Positions 24,495-35,417 of a stretch of DNA of 64,000 nt are shown piece after piece. Under the pieces are notes generated by a model. It was not told the origin of the DNA, did not search any database, and saw only the letters and a program-made list of their open reading frames with translations. A program made the position numbers and the translations under genes. Location: NCBI RefSeq assembly GCF_001854805.1, contig NZ_MBLO01000036.1:273879-337878 (forward strand). Reading direction: 5' to 3'. Every line of letters starts with the position of its first letter. Within the stretch, counting starts at the first letter, position 1. Source of the DNA: Pseudofrankia coriaricola (GTDB lineage Bacteria > Actinomycetota > Actinomycetes > Frankiales > Frankiaceae).

Positions 24495-27094
24495 CGGCGG
24501 CGGCTACCCGGCCCTCAGTGACCCCACAGATAAAGGCCGCCGGGCACGCGAAGGAAGAGCATTTTCGCGCGCCCTTTGGCCAGACGACCCCACAGATAAA
24601 GGCCGCCGGGCACGCGAAGGAAGAGCATTTTCGCGCACCCTTTGGCCAGACGACCCCGGAGACAAAGGCCGCCGGCCCTCTGACCGGGCTGCGGGTCGTC
24701 GAGGTTGCCGTCGGGACCAGCGAACTCGGCCTCGGCCTCGCCGGCGGCGTGCCGGGCAGGCTGCTCGCGGATCTCGGCGCGGACGTCGTCCGCGTCGTCG
24801 GCCAGACGAGCCCGGGGATCGACGCGGACGTGCCCTGGGGCGAGGCCTGGCACCGTGACAAGCGGATCGTCGGGACCGACGACGCCGAGCCGGTGCGGGC
24901 GCTGCTCGCCGAGGCCGACGCCGCGCTCGTCTACGGCCCCGAGGCGCTGGTGGAGGGCCGCGGGCTCGGCCACCTCGACCTGCGCGCCGCCAACCCCGGC
25001 CTCGTCTACGCCCGCTGCCGCCCCAGCCGGACCTCGACCGGAGCCGTCGAGGACTACGGCCTGCTCGTCGAGGCCCGTTCCGGCTTCTGCACCCAGCTCG
25101 CCGGCCACCGGCCAGGGCCGATCTTCGTCGACGTCCGCGCGCCCGGAATCGGGACCGCCGCCCTGCTCACCGCCTCCGTGCTCGCGCTGCTGCGCCGCCG
25201 GGCCACGACGGGCGGCGGCGGCTGGGTGGAGACGTCGCTCTACGACGGCATGCTCGCGACGCTGGGCTGCATGATCGGGCGCTCCGAGCGGGCGCGGCCC
25301 GAGATCGAGGGCTACTGGGAGCTCGGCTCGACCTTCCCGAACTTCCTCTACCGCTGCGCGGACGGCGAGTTGATCCAGGTCTGGTTCGGCGGTAAGGGCA
25401 TGTACGCCAAGCTCATCGAGGTCCTCGGCGACGAGCCGAGCGTCGAGGGCTACTACACCGACCAGGCCACCGGGAAGCTGCAGGACCGCGCGAAGCGCTG
25501 GCGCGCCCCGTTCGCGCTGCGGCCCAGGGACGTCTGGATCGAGCGGCTGCGCGAAGCCGGCGTCGCCTGCGAACCGGTCCTCGGCCCTGGCGAGGCGTTA
25601 CGCGACCCGCACCTGGCCGAGATCGGCCTGGCCGTCGCGCGCGATCACGACGGCCATCCCGAGGTCATGCTGGGCTCCCCGATCGCGGTCGGCCCGCTGC
25701 CCCATCCCGAGACCCCGGCCGGCCCGTGGACGCAGGAGCGGCCGGTGGCCCGGGCAGCGGCCGGGACGCCGCCCGGAGACGGTTCCGCCGACGCCAACCT
25801 CAACGCCGCCAACCTCAACGCCGCCGGCGACACCGCGGCCAACGACGCGGACGACGGCGTTGCCAACGATGCGGCCGCCGGCAACGCGGCGCCGCTGCGC
25901 GGCGTGCGGGTCGTCGACTTCTCCGCGTTCGTCGCCGGGCCCCTCGCCGCCCAGGTGCTCGCCGACCTCGGTGCCGAGGTCATCAAGGTCGAGCCGCCCG
26001 AGGGCGAGGCGATGCGCGCCGCCGCCTACGCGGTCGCGGCCTGCCAGCGAGGCAAGCGCAGCATCGCGATCGACATCACCGCCCCCGAGGCCCGGCCCGT
26101 GGTCGAGCGGCTGATCCGCTGGGCCGACGTCGTCCTGCACAACTTCCGCGTCGGCGTCGCCGAGCGGCTCGGCATCGGCGCCGCCGACGTCGGCCGGCTC
26201 AACCCGCGCGCGGTCTACAGCCACGCCAGCGCCTTCGGGCCCACCGGCCCACGGGCGAAGCAGCCCGGCAACGACGCGCTCATGCAGGCGGTCACCGGCC
26301 TGGAGCGGGCCATCGGCGGCGACGGCAACGAGCCGATCGCGGCGACCTGGATCCCCATCGACGTGACCGGTGGCTGGGTGGCGGCGGCCGGGATCCTCGC
26401 CGGTCTGTACGCCCAGGCCGTGAGAAGCGAGGGGCAGCAGGTCGCGACCAGCCTGCTCGGCGCCGGGATGCTGCTGCAGAGCGGGTCCTTCCTGCGCGAC
26501 GGCTCCCTCGTCGCCGGCCCCGCCCTGGACCAGGAGCAGACCGGCTACGGCCCCGGCTACCGCCTCTACCAGGCCGGTGACGGGGAGTGGTTCGCGCTGG
26601 TGCTGCCGGACGAGCGCTCCTGGACGCGCCTGCGCGCGGTGCTGGCGGGGGGCGAGCCCCCGCCGGCCGGAGGCCGGCTCGCGACCTACGCTCCGTTGCG
26701 CGGCGGCGCCCACGACACGGCGGCCCGCGAGGCCGAGACGCTCCTGGAGAAGGCGTTCGCGGGCGGCACGGCCGCGGCCTGGGTGGCCCGCCTGCGCGCC
26801 GAGGGCCTGCTGGCGGAGCTGGTACGGCCGACGAGTCGCGACGACTTCCGCCGTGGCATCCTCGACGACCCGCTCAACCGGCAGCTGGGCCGCGTCGCCG
26901 CCTACGAGGTCGCCGACTGGGGCCATTTCGAACAGATCGGCCCGCTCCCCCGCCTCGGTCAGCCGCCGTCGGGTGGTCCCACCCTGGCGCTTCCCGGCAT
27001 CGGCGAGCACAGCATCGCCATTCTGTCCGATCTCGGCCTTCCCGCGCAGGACGTCGATGCCCTGCTGGCCGCCAAGATCGTCCGCCAGCTCTAG
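24491..27094 (+). CDS. Double-domain CaiB/BaiF CoA-transferase with N-terminal repeat insertion
   Basis: 867 residues, twice the family length. Domain 1 (about 65-420, LTGLRVVEVAVGT...) has a divergent N-terminal motif. Domain 2 (about 470-860) has the standard RGVRVVDFSAFVAGPLAA and LGADVIKVE-like LGAEVIKVEPPEGEAMR. Candidate catalytic Asp residues are in FVDVRA and PIDVTG. CaiB enzymes form interlocked dimers, so this chain may be a one-piece heterodimer. Residues 11-62 are a 22-residue repeat (see 24521), and the domains are joined by an NLNAANLNAA-type Ala/Asn/Asp linker. Confidence 0.88.
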   Translation: MTAAATRPSVTPQIKAAGHAKEEHFRAPFGQTTPQIKAAGHAKEEHFRAPFGQTTPETKAAGPLTGLRVVEVAVGTSELGLGLAGGVPGRLLADLGADVVRVVGQTSPGIDADVPWGEAWHRDKRIVGTDDAEPVRALLAEADAALVYGPEALVEGRGLGHLDLRAANPGLVYARCRPSRTSTGAVEDYGLLVEARSGFCTQLAGHRPGPIFVDVRAPGIGTAALLTASVLALLRRRATTGGGGWVETSLYDGMLATLGCMIGRSERARPEIEGYWELGSTFPNFLYRCADGELIQVWFGGKGMYAKLIEVLGDEPSVEGYYTDQATGKLQDRAKRWRAPFALRPRDVWIERLREAGVACEPVLGPGEALRDPHLAEIGLAVARDHDGHPEVMLGSPIAVGPLPHPETPAGPWTQERPVARAAAGTPPGDGSADANLNAANLNAAGDTAANDADDGVANDAAAGNAAPLRGVRVVDFSAFVAGPLAAQVLADLGAEVIKVEPPEGEAMRAAAYAVAACQRGKRSIAIDITAPEARPVVERLIRWADVVLHNFRVGVAERLGIGAADVGRLNPRAVYSHASAFGPTGPRAKQPGNDALMQAVTGLERAIGGDGNEPIAATWIPIDVTGGWVAAAGILAGLYAQAVRSEGQQVATSLLGAGMLLQSGSFLRDGSLVAGPALDQEQTGYGPGYRLYQAGDGEWFALVLPDERSWTRLRAVLAGGEPPPAGGRLATYAPLRGGAHDTAAREAETLLEKAFAGGTAAAWVARLRAEGLLAELVRPTSRDDFRRGILDDPLNRQLGRVAAYEVADWGHFEQIGPLPRLGQPPSGGPTLALPGIGEHSIAILSDLGLPAQDVDALLAAKIVRQL
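24521..24676 (+). repeat. 66-bp tandem repeat translated in frame (22-residue units)
   Basis: Unit 1 (24521-24586) and unit 2 (24587-24652) are almost identical, followed by a decayed third (24653-24676). Each encodes TPQIKAAGHAKEEHFRAPFG plus QT. The core GCACG-GAAG-AAGA-CATTTTC...CCCTTTGGCC also occurs, non-coding, at 43167-43203. It is a dispersed repeat inserted in, or forming, the 5' end of a gene. Confidence 0.85.
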
Positions 27095-27174
27095 CCCCGC
27101 GGCAGCGAACGTCCACCCCACGGATGGCGGCCGGAGACAGCCGCCGGCCCGTGACGAGCACGCATCGGTCGATA

Positions 27175-27188
27175 AGTGAGCGAGTGTT
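27175..27188 (+). promoter_or_regulatory. Operator half-site, copy 3, with promoter
   Basis: AGTGAGCGAGTGTT carries a perfect left half (AGTGAGCG) of the operator family. TAATTT follows as a possible -10, about 40 bases before ATG 27236. The right half is poor. Confidence 0.4.
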
Positions 27189-27235
27189 TGCTAATTTGTG
27201 TGTGCTCGGTTCGCCGGATGACCGATGGAGCCTCG

Positions 27236-28876
27236 ATGGACCTGTTGCTGCGCAACGCCACGCTGATCGACGGAAGCGGAGCGCCGGCCCGGCCGGCGGA
27301 CGTCGCCGTCACCGGTGACCGGATCGCCGCCGTCGCCGAGCCGGGCGAGCTCGTGCCCGAGGCAGGCACCGAGATCGTCGACCTGCGCGGCCTGGTGCTC
27401 GCGCCCGGCTTCATCGACGTGCACACCCACTACGACGCCCAGATCCTCTGGGACGGCGACCTCACCCCGTCGAGCTGGCACGGGGTCACCAGCGTCGTCA
27501 TGGGCAACTGCGGTTTCGGCGTCGCCCCGACCCGTCCGGAGCACCGCGACCTGATCGTCCGGCTCCTGGAGAACGTCGAAGGCATGTCGATGGAGGCGCT
27601 GAACGCCGGCATCGACTGGTGCTTCGAGACGTTCCCCGAATATCTTGCCGCGCTCGACGCCCGCGCCAAGCGCCTCAACGTCGGCGTCTTCATCGGCCAC
27701 TCCCCGCTGCGGCTGTTCGTCACCGGCGGCGAGGAGCGCCCGGCCACGGACGACGAGCTGGCGACGATGCGCCGGCTCGTGCGGGAGGCGCTCGACGCCG
27801 GCGCGATCGGGTTCTCCACGTCCCGCCAGCCCGCGCACTCCGGCGCCTACGGCCGGCCCGTGCCGAGCCGGTTCGCCGAGGTCGACGAGGTCTACCAGCT
27901 GGCTGAGGTCCTGGGCGAGGCCGGCAAGGGCGTGCTCGCCGTCTCGATCGGGCCCGGCCTGTTCGTCGACCAGTTCTCCGAGATCGCCACCCGCTACGGC
28001 ATCCCGGTCACGTGGACGGCGCTGGTCACCCGGCCGGAGAAGCCGGGCGCCGCGCTGCGCACCGTCGAGCGCGGCGCCGCGCTGCCCGGCGAGGTCTACC
28101 CACAGATCGCCTGCCGGCCGATCGTCATGCAGACCACCATGGACGACCCGACCCCGCTCGCCGCCGTGGACGAGTGGAAAGAGGTGCTCGCCCTGCCGCG
28201 GGAGCGGCGGGCGGACCTGTACCGGGACGCCTCCTGGCGGGACCGGGCGCGCCCGGCGACGCTGGCGGCCTGGGGCCACCGCTGGCACAAGATCGACGTC
28301 GAGGAGACCGAGACCCACCACGGCCTCGTCGGCATCCCGCTGGACCGGCTGGCCAGCGAGCGCGGCACCACACCGTTCGACCTGATGATCGACCTGGCGC
28401 TCGCCGACACCGGCACGACCCGCTTCCGCGTCGTCCTGGAGAACGACGGTGACGCCGAGCTCGCCGACCTGCTTGCCGACAAGCGGACCCTGCTGGGCCT
28501 GTCGGACGCCGGCGCGCACGCGAGCCAGCTCTGCGACGCCTGCTACTCGACCCACCTGCTCGGCCACTGGGTGCGCGAGCGCAAGGCGCTGAGCCTGGAG
28601 GAGGCCGTCTGGCGGCTCACCGGGCACCCGCACCAGGTCTTCCGTGTCGCCGACCGCGGGCTCGTCCAGCCTGGCTTCTACGCGGACCTCGTCGCCTTCG
28701 ACCCGGACACCGTCGGTACGACTCCCATCGTGCGGGCCCACGACCAGCCGGGCGGCGCCGACCGCCTGCTGGTCCGCAGCACCGGCGTCGAGCACCTCTG
28801 GGTCAACGGCGTCGCCACCCGCACCGCCGGCGAGGAGATCCCCGACACCGCTCCCGGCCGCCTCCTACGTGCTTAG
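27236..28876 (+). CDS. D-aminoacylase-like amidohydrolase
   Basis: 546 residues. The metal motif HTHYDAQ (after GFIDV), NCGFGVAPTRP, the mid-barrel GFSTSRQPAHS and the catalytic SDAGAH place it in the N-acyl-D-amino-acid deacylase family of metallohydrolases. ATG 27236 follows GGAG with good spacing; in-frame ATG 27218 and GTG 27176 are less likely, the latter lying in the operator. It would remove an acyl group or open a cyclic amide. It ends nine bases from the convergent pepN. Confidence 0.9.
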   Translation: MDLLLRNATLIDGSGAPARPADVAVTGDRIAAVAEPGELVPEAGTEIVDLRGLVLAPGFIDVHTHYDAQILWDGDLTPSSWHGVTSVVMGNCGFGVAPTRPEHRDLIVRLLENVEGMSMEALNAGIDWCFETFPEYLAALDARAKRLNVGVFIGHSPLRLFVTGGEERPATDDELATMRRLVREALDAGAIGFSTSRQPAHSGAYGRPVPSRFAEVDEVYQLAEVLGEAGKGVLAVSIGPGLFVDQFSEIATRYGIPVTWTALVTRPEKPGAALRTVERGAALPGEVYPQIACRPIVMQTTMDDPTPLAAVDEWKEVLALPRERRADLYRDASWRDRARPATLAAWGHRWHKIDVEETETHHGLVGIPLDRLASERGTTPFDLMIDLALADTGTTRFRVVLENDGDAELADLLADKRTLLGLSDAGAHASQLCDACYSTHLLGHWVRERKALSLEEAVWRLTGHPHQVFRVADRGLVQPGFYADLVAFDPDTVGTTPIVRAHDQPGGADRLLVRSTGVEHLWVNGVATRTAGEEIPDTAPGRLLRA

Positions 28877-28885
28877 GACGGGTGG

Positions 28886-31369
<2,484 letters not shown>

Positions 31370-31520
31370 TGGTCCACCCTAGGCCAAAGGCCATGCGATG
31401 ATGGCGAAGCCTCGCGTGGCCGGAGGCCGTCAGACAGGACCTAGTCGCGCCGGATTGCCGCCTCGGTCATCGCGGACCGGGGAAATCACCGGCGGTCGGG
31501 ATGGTGTGGCCTCGGGCCGA

Positions 31521-32090
31521 TCACGTTGACCGGTCCTCCACCGCCGAGACGGTGGAGGTGCCGTTCTGGTCGGGACGGGCCGGCAGGCCGTAGCCGCCGC
31601 GGAAGTACAGCAGCGGTCCGTGGTCTCGCAGGATGTGCATCTGGCGGACCGCGCCGACGACGATCTGGTGGTCGCCACCGTCGTACGTGGCATCGATGTC
31701 GCAGTGGACCCAGGCGAGCACGTTGTCCAGGACGACCGCGCCGCGGTCGGTGGCATGCCAGGGGACGGCGTCGAACTTGGCGGCGGTCTTGGAGCCGAAG
31801 GCCGTCGACACATCCTGCTGGTCCTCGGCCAGGACGTTGACGGTGAACCGTCCGGTCTGCTCGATGCGCGGCCAGCTCGTCGAGCTCCGGCCCGGGCAGA
31901 TGAGCACCAGCGGCGGGTCGAGGGAGAGCGAGGTGAAGGACTGGCAGGCGAGTCCGAACGGAGACCCGGAGCCATCCAGGCCGGTGACGATCGTTATTCC
32001 GGTGCAGAAGTGGCCCAGCACCTTGCGGAAGGTGGTCGGATCGACGTTGTCGGCCTCGGCACCGTAGGCGACGAGTCCGGGGGCGGTCAT
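31521..32090 (-). CDS. Flavin reductase-like, FMN-binding split-barrel protein
   Basis: 189 residues. FRKVLGHFCTGITIVTGLDG, GLACQSFTSLSLDPPLVLIC and the mid-segment RFTVNVLAEDQQDVS are the HpaC/HsaB-type flavin reductase landmarks. It would reduce FMN or FAD for a partner monooxygenase, perhaps the LLM protein at 33073. Its ATG overlaps the stop of a 34-codon ORF (32087), itself overlapping the SDR, so all three are translationally linked. Confidence 0.9.
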   Translation of the reverse strand: MTAPGLVAYGAEADNVDPTTFRKVLGHFCTGITIVTGLDGSGSPFGLACQSFTSLSLDPPLVLICPGRSSTSWPRIEQTGRFTVNVLAEDQQDVSTAFGSKTAAKFDAVPWHATDRGAVVLDNVLAWVHCDIDATYDGGDHQIVVGAVRQMHILRDHGPLLYFRGGYGLPARPDQNGTSTVSAVEDRST

Positions 32091-32191
32091 CGCTCTTCCA
32101 GTCCGGTGCCGCCTCCGGCGAACCGCTCGGCCGGGTCACCAGATCGGGCACGGACGGCGGCGTGCTTCAGGAGAGTGCGCTCGTCGACCAT
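32087..32191 (-). CDS. Candidate 34-residue small protein or coupling ORF
   Basis: ATG 32191 follows GGAGACATCCCACG. The ORF starts inside the SDR 3' end (25-base overlap) and its TGA overlaps the flavin reductase ATG. The peptide MVDERTLLKHAAVRARSGDP... is charged, with no membrane segment or recognisable domain. The ribosome site and overlaps at both ends support translation, at least as a coupler. I do not recognise a function. Confidence 0.45.
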   Translation of the reverse strand: MVDERTLLKHAAVRARSGDPAERFAGGGTGLEER

Positions 32192-33060
32192 CGTGGGATG
32201 TCTCCTTGGACGTCGGCGTTGGGGGCGGCGGCGGCCAGCAGCGGCCGGATGACGGCGTCCACGGCGGCGGGGTCGTCGACCGGCGTCCCCGTGGGCCCGC
32301 GGTGCCAGCCTTCGGCGATCGCGATGCGCACACCCGAGGCGACGATCACCCGGCCGGTGACGTCGGCCGCCAGCGGCGAGGCGAGCCACACCAGCGCCGC
32401 GGCCACCCACCGTGGATCGAGCCGGCCTTCGCGGGCGGCCTCGCTGTCGCCCAGGCCCACGGCCTCGGTCATCGGCGTCAGCGCCGTCGGGCAGACGGCG
32501 TTGACGGTCGCCCCGTAGCGGCCGAGCTCCATGGCGGCGACGAGGGTGAACGAGGCGATCGCGCCCTTGGCCGCGGCGTAGTTGGCCTGGCCGACGTGGC
32601 CGTACAGGCCCACCGACGAGACCGTGTTGATGACGCGGGCGTCGACGGCGTCGCCCGCCTTCGACCGCTCCCGCCAGTGGCGGGCGGCCCGCTGGGTGAC
32701 CAGGAACGTGCCCTTGAGGTGCACGCGCAGCACGTCGTCCCAGTCGGCCTCGGCCATGTTCACCAGCATCTTGTCGCGGGCGATGCCGGCGTTGTTCACG
32801 ACGGCGTCGAGGCCGCCCCAGGTGTCGGTGGCGGTGGCGATCAGACCGTCGGCGCCGGCCGCGGTCGACACGTCACCGACGTGTCCGACGGCTCCCCCGC
32901 CGCCCGCCCGCACCGCGGCGACGACGTCGGCGACCGCGTCGGCGGCGACGTCGTTGACCACCACCAGCGCACCTTCGGCGGCGAGTGCCTCGACGTAGGC
33001 CCGGCCGATCCCCTGGCCGGCACCGGTGACGAGGCACACCCGTCCATCACACAGGCCCAT
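32167..33060 (-). CDS. Short-chain dehydrogenase/reductase
   Basis: 297 residues. TGAGQGIG, NNAGIARDKM, TVSSVG and YAAAK give a complete classical SDR site. NNAGIARDKML resembles the hydroxyacyl-CoA dehydrogenase branch (17-beta-HSD4 type), so a beta-hydroxyacyl-CoA substrate is reasonable. It lies 12 bases after the LLM gene in the leftward operon. Confidence 0.92.
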   Translation of the reverse strand: MGLCDGRVCLVTGAGQGIGRAYVEALAAEGALVVVNDVAADAVADVVAAVRAGGGGAVGHVGDVSTAAGADGLIATATDTWGGLDAVVNNAGIARDKMLVNMAEADWDDVLRVHLKGTFLVTQRAARHWRERSKAGDAVDARVINTVSSVGLYGHVGQANYAAAKGAIASFTLVAAMELGRYGATVNAVCPTALTPMTEAVGLGDSEAAREGRLDPRWVAAALVWLASPLAADVTGRVIVASGVRIAIAEGWHRGPTGTPVDDPAAVDAVIRPLLAAAAPNADVQGDIPRWSTSALS

Positions 33061-33072
33061 AGCGGCGCGCTC

Positions 33073-34188
33073 TCAGGAGACGGCCGTCGGCGCGGCGTCG
33101 TAGGTCACGCCGATGTCACCGCCGACGTCGTGGCGTCGCAGCTCGGGGAGCACCTCGGAGGCGAACAGCTCGAAGCTGTCCTGAGCCTCCTCGGCCGGCA
33201 TGCCGCCGAAGCACATGGGCACGACAATGCCGCCCGCGTCGGTCATGGTCGCGTACTCGAGCAGCTTCTCCGTGACCTCCGCCGGTTTGCCCCAGACCTG
33301 GAGGTCGGCGAGGAAGCCGTTGAACTTCTCGAGCCCGTGCCTCTGGATGTTGGCGGCCAGGCCGGCGTAGTACTCGTAGCCCTCGATCTGGGCGAAGCCG
33401 ACGTTGTCGAACTCGTAGTGCTCGACCGTCGACCGGGCCCAGCGCTGGAGGTACACGTCGCGGATCCTGTCGACCTGCGCCTGCTTGTCGCTCACGCCAG
33501 CCACGATCACGAGGACCGGCTTCGGCGCCTCGGTGCCGTTCAGCTCGAAGTAGCGCTCGCGGTACTTCTTGAGCTCCTCGATGGCCGTGGGCCAGGGCTT
33601 CTGGGCGATGACCATCAGCCCGACACCCATGCCGGCCATGATCTCCATCGACTCCGGCGACACCGCGGAGGCGAACGTGCGGCCCTTGAAGCTCGCCAGG
33701 GGCCGGGGCCGGATCTCGACCCGCGGCTGCTGGTAGAGCTCGCCGTCGCACTCCATCACGCCGGTCTCCAAGGCGGTGAGGAGCGCGGCGCTGTACTCCT
33801 TGAAGCGGCGGCGGGACTCGCCCATCGGCACCCGGAAGCCGACGAACTCCTTCTGCCCGAGGCCGCGCCCGAGGCCGAGGATGGCCCGTCCGCCGGAAAG
33901 GTGGTCGAGCACCGAGAACTTCTCCGCCACCCGCACCGGGTCGTTCCACGGCAGGACGGTGACCATCGTGCCGAGCTTCACCCGGCTGGTCTGACCGGCC
34001 AACCACGCCAGCACCATCGACTGCTGCGAGGTGAGCTGGTAGTCGGAGAAATGGTGCTCGGACAGCCAGACCGAGTCGAAACCGACCTCTTCGGCGCGGG
34101 ACGCGAGGCCCAGCTCCGTCCGGTACACGTCCGCGTCAGCCACGTCGCGATCAAGAGCCGCGAACTGGAGGCCAAGTCCTATGTGCAT
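33073..34188 (-). CDS. LLM-class flavin/F420-dependent oxidoreductase
   Basis: 371 residues. LSEHHFSDYQL, LDHLSGGRAILGLGRGLG and the long C-terminal region match the LLM group that includes alkane- and luciferase-type monooxygenases. With a flavin reductase in the same operon it may be the FMNH2-using oxygenase rather than an F420 enzyme. The start codon lies within the operator and only a few bases from the presumed transcription start, so the mRNA may be leaderless. Confidence 0.87.
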   Translation of the reverse strand: MHIGLGLQFAALDRDVADADVYRTELGLASRAEEVGFDSVWLSEHHFSDYQLTSQQSMVLAWLAGQTSRVKLGTMVTVLPWNDPVRVAEKFSVLDHLSGGRAILGLGRGLGQKEFVGFRVPMGESRRRFKEYSAALLTALETGVMECDGELYQQPRVEIRPRPLASFKGRTFASAVSPESMEIMAGMGVGLMVIAQKPWPTAIEELKKYRERYFELNGTEAPKPVLVIVAGVSDKQAQVDRIRDVYLQRWARSTVEHYEFDNVGFAQIEGYEYYAGLAANIQRHGLEKFNGFLADLQVWGKPAEVTEKLLEYATMTDAGGIVVPMCFGGMPAEEAQDSFELFASEVLPELRRHDVGGDIGVTYDAAPTAVS

Positions 34189-34205
34189 GAGCGCTCACTT
34201 TATAC
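34186..34205 (-). promoter_or_regulatory. Operator copy 4 overlapping -10 and start codon
   Basis: On the leftward strand TATAAA (34200-34205) precedes GTGAGCGCTCATG. The perfect 10-bp palindrome TGAGCGCTCA (34188-34197) thus covers the transcription start and reaches the ATG. No Shine-Dalgarno fits, so a leaderless or very short leader is likely, with repression by direct occlusion. Confidence 0.6.
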
Positions 34206-34239
34206 GGTCGGCCGATCAGGCGCTAGCCCTCGCAGCGAG

Positions 34240-35364
34240 TTACCGGACGGCGACAGCCGTCCGCAGGTGGGACACCTCCTGCGCCGAGAACCCCCAGTCG
34301 GCCAAGGCCTCGTCGGTGTGCTGCCCAGGGGCGGGGGGCGGGCCGGCGACCGCCGGCGGGGTTCGGCTGAAACGTGGCGCCGGAGCCGGCTGCACCACTC
34401 CGCCGACCTCGGTGAAGGTCCCGCGGTGGCGGTTGTGCGGATGGGCCGGCGCCTCGTCCGGATCGAGGACCGGGGCGAAGCAGACGTCGGTGCCTTCGAG
34501 TGCGGCGCACCACTCGTCCCGGGTCCTGGCCCGGATCGCCGCCGCCAGCCGGGCCTTCGTGTCCGGCCACGACGAGCGGTCGTCGTCCGGGCCGGGATCG
34601 ACCCCGGTCAGCTCGGCGAGCTGCCGGCGGGCCCGGGGGTCGATCGCCCCGACCGAGACGTACTTGCCGTCGGCCGTCTCATAGGCGTCGTAGAACCAGG
34701 CGCCGCCGTCGAGCAGGTTGGTCCCCCGCCCGCCCCAGTCGCCGGCCGCCCGCAGCCCATGGATCATCCCGGCCAGAAGGGCCGCGCCGTCGACCATCGC
34801 GGCGTCGACCACCTGGCCCCGGCCGGAGCCGCCGGCCTCGAGCAGCGCGCACACGATGCCGAAGGCGAGCAGCAGGCCACCCCCGCCGAAGTCGCCCACG
34901 ACGTTGAGCGGCGGCACCGGCGGCGCACCCGCGGGGCCGATCATGCCCAGGGTGCCGGAGAGCGCGACATAGTTGATGTCGCGGCCGGGCGCCTGCGCGT
35001 AGGGGCCGTCCTGTCCCCATCCCGTCATGCGCCCGTAGACGAGCCGCGGCTGGCGGGCCAGGCAGTCGTCCGGCCCGAGCCCGAGCCGCTCGGTCACCCC
35101 GGGACGGAACCCCTCGATGAGCACGTCGGCCCGCTCGACCAGCCGGAGCACGGCTTCCCGCCCGTCGGGGTGTTTCAGGTCGATACCCACCGAGCGGCGA
35201 CCGCGGGCGTTCACGTCCCACAGCGGCGCATCGAGGCCGACGGCGTCGGCCCGGTCGACGCGGAGCACCTCCGCGCCCATGTCGGACAGCATCATGGCGG
35301 CGAACGGCCCGGGCCCGATGCCGGCCAGCTCGACGACCCGGTAACCCCTGAGCGCGCCAGTCAT
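34240..35364 (-). CDS. CaiB/BaiF CoA-transferase, alpha-methylacyl-CoA racemase-like
   Basis: 374 residues. [20 protein letters not shown] and [10 protein letters not shown] are the class III transferase start, and the GIGPGPF form with [16 protein letters not shown] is typical of alpha-methylacyl-CoA racemases. These epimerise 2-methylacyl-CoAs so that branched or steroid side chains can enter beta-oxidation. The operator copy 5 lies just upstream, and a thiolase follows in the same direction from its own promoter. Confidence 0.9.
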   Translation of the reverse strand: MTGALRGYRVVELAGIGPGPFAAMMLSDMGAEVLRVDRADAVGLDAPLWDVNARGRRSVGIDLKHPDGREAVLRLVERADVLIEGFRPGVTERLGLGPDDCLARQPRLVYGRMTGWGQDGPYAQAPGRDINYVALSGTLGMIGPAGAPPVPPLNVVGDFGGGGLLLAFGIVCALLEAGGSGRGQVVDAAMVDGAALLAGMIHGLRAAGDWGGRGTNLLDGGAWFYDAYETADGKYVSVGAIDPRARRQLAELTGVDPGPDDDRSSWPDTKARLAAAIRARTRDEWCAALEGTDVCFAPVLDPDEAPAHPHNRHRGTFTEVGGVVQPAPAPRFSRTPPAVAGPPPAPGQHTDEALADWGFSAQEVSHLRTAVAVR

Positions 35365-35369
35365 ACCTC

Positions 35370-35396
35370 AGTATCCCTGATAAGCGTGCGTTCACT
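35370..35396 (-). promoter_or_regulatory. Promoter with operator copy 5
   Basis: AGCGTGCGTTCACT (35383-35396) matches the operator core at 11 of 14 positions. On the leftward strand GATACT (35370-35375) is a fair -10 about 12 bases from the racemase ATG. Confidence 0.5.
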
Positions 35397-35417
35397 CCAC
35401 CAGGGCGGAAGCGTTCG

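Noticed and set aside
24521..24676. CRISPR-like direct repeats
   Set aside because: Units are contiguous with no spacers and lie in frame in a coding sequence.
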